From Rikenellaceae bacterium (lineage in GTDB: Bacteria > Bacteroidota > Bacteroidia > Bacteroidales > UBA932): a stretch of DNA of 13,924 nucleotides. Position 1 is the first letter of the stretch, and each line of letters begins with the position of its first letter. Made by a program: the position numbers and the translations under genes. The DNA is taken from assembly GCA_900769145.1 (NCBI GenBank), contig CAAGFN010000163.1:1-13924 (forward strand), in the 5' to 3' direction. A model generated the notes under the pieces. The model was not told the origin of the DNA, ran no database searches, and saw only the letters and a program-made list of their open reading frames with translations. Below, one piece after another: positions 13,851 to 13,924 of the stretch.

Positions 13851-13924
13851 GGGCAGCGCTCCTTTTGCGATATGGAACGGCATCGAGGAGACGCTTGCTG
13901 CAATTCATCGAGCAGGGGGTGAAC

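Noticed and set aside
13649..13903. 84-codon minus-strand open frame
   Set aside because: It runs across the inverted-repeat element and the probable WYL promoter, with no recognisable protein features.
1..13924. CRISPR array, transposase, phage genes, tRNA or rRNA
   Set aside because: No regularly spaced repeats, no transposase or integrase motifs, and no tRNA cloverleaf or rRNA segments were found by eye.

Overview
The window looks like chromosomal DNA from a Bacteroidales-type bacterium (phylum Bacteroidota), probably anaerobic. The clues are promoters of the Bacteroidota type (TAnnTTTG -7 boxes), weak or absent Shine-Dalgarno sequences, a recF-DUF721 gene pair, a DUF4301 gene, and an OadG-like subunit fused to a lamin-tail domain beside a sodium-pumping decarboxylase. 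The assignment rests on gene content and motifs, not on a database search.

Layout. Positions 1-4090 (minus strand) hold a four-gene operon for a biotin-dependent, Na+-translocating decarboxylase, most likely methylmalonyl-CoA decarboxylase of the succinate-propionate pathway. In transcription order it has the carboxyltransferase, the lamin-tail/OadG-like membrane subunit, the biotin carrier and the beta membrane pump (cut by the window edge). Its probable promoter overlaps the U-tract of the terminator that ends the upstream unit. That upstream unit (4252-5708, minus) encodes a membrane-anchored TPR protein and YebC, behind a near-ideal promoter at 5761-5791. Divergently, 5843-10303 (plus) is a tightly packed run: recF, a DUF721/DciA-like gene, pdxB, a DUF4301 gene and a small lipoprotein. 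Neighbours overlap or lie within 11 bases of each other.

From 10318 onward the protein genes are again on the minus strand: a small AraC-type regulator without a sensor domain, a deoxyhypusine-synthase-family enzyme, and a WYL regulator whose stop overlaps the start of a DEDDh exonuclease. Between the AraC gene and the deoxyhypusine-synthase-like gene, 10878-11122 contains no credible protein gene. It can fold as a large branched plus-strand RNA closed by a helix of about 20 bp and followed by a U-rich tract. Eight G-U pairs, which would be A-C mismatches on the other strand, fix its orientation. I could not assign it to a known RNA family, and it is the most interesting unexplained object here. 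The right end (about 13756-13850) carries an inverted-repeat element that looks like a dispersed intergenic repeat.

The genes cover propionate-type energy conservation, DNA replication and repair (recF, DUF721), pyridoxal phosphate synthesis (pdxB) and regulation. No phage, transposase, CRISPR, rRNA or tRNA gene was seen.
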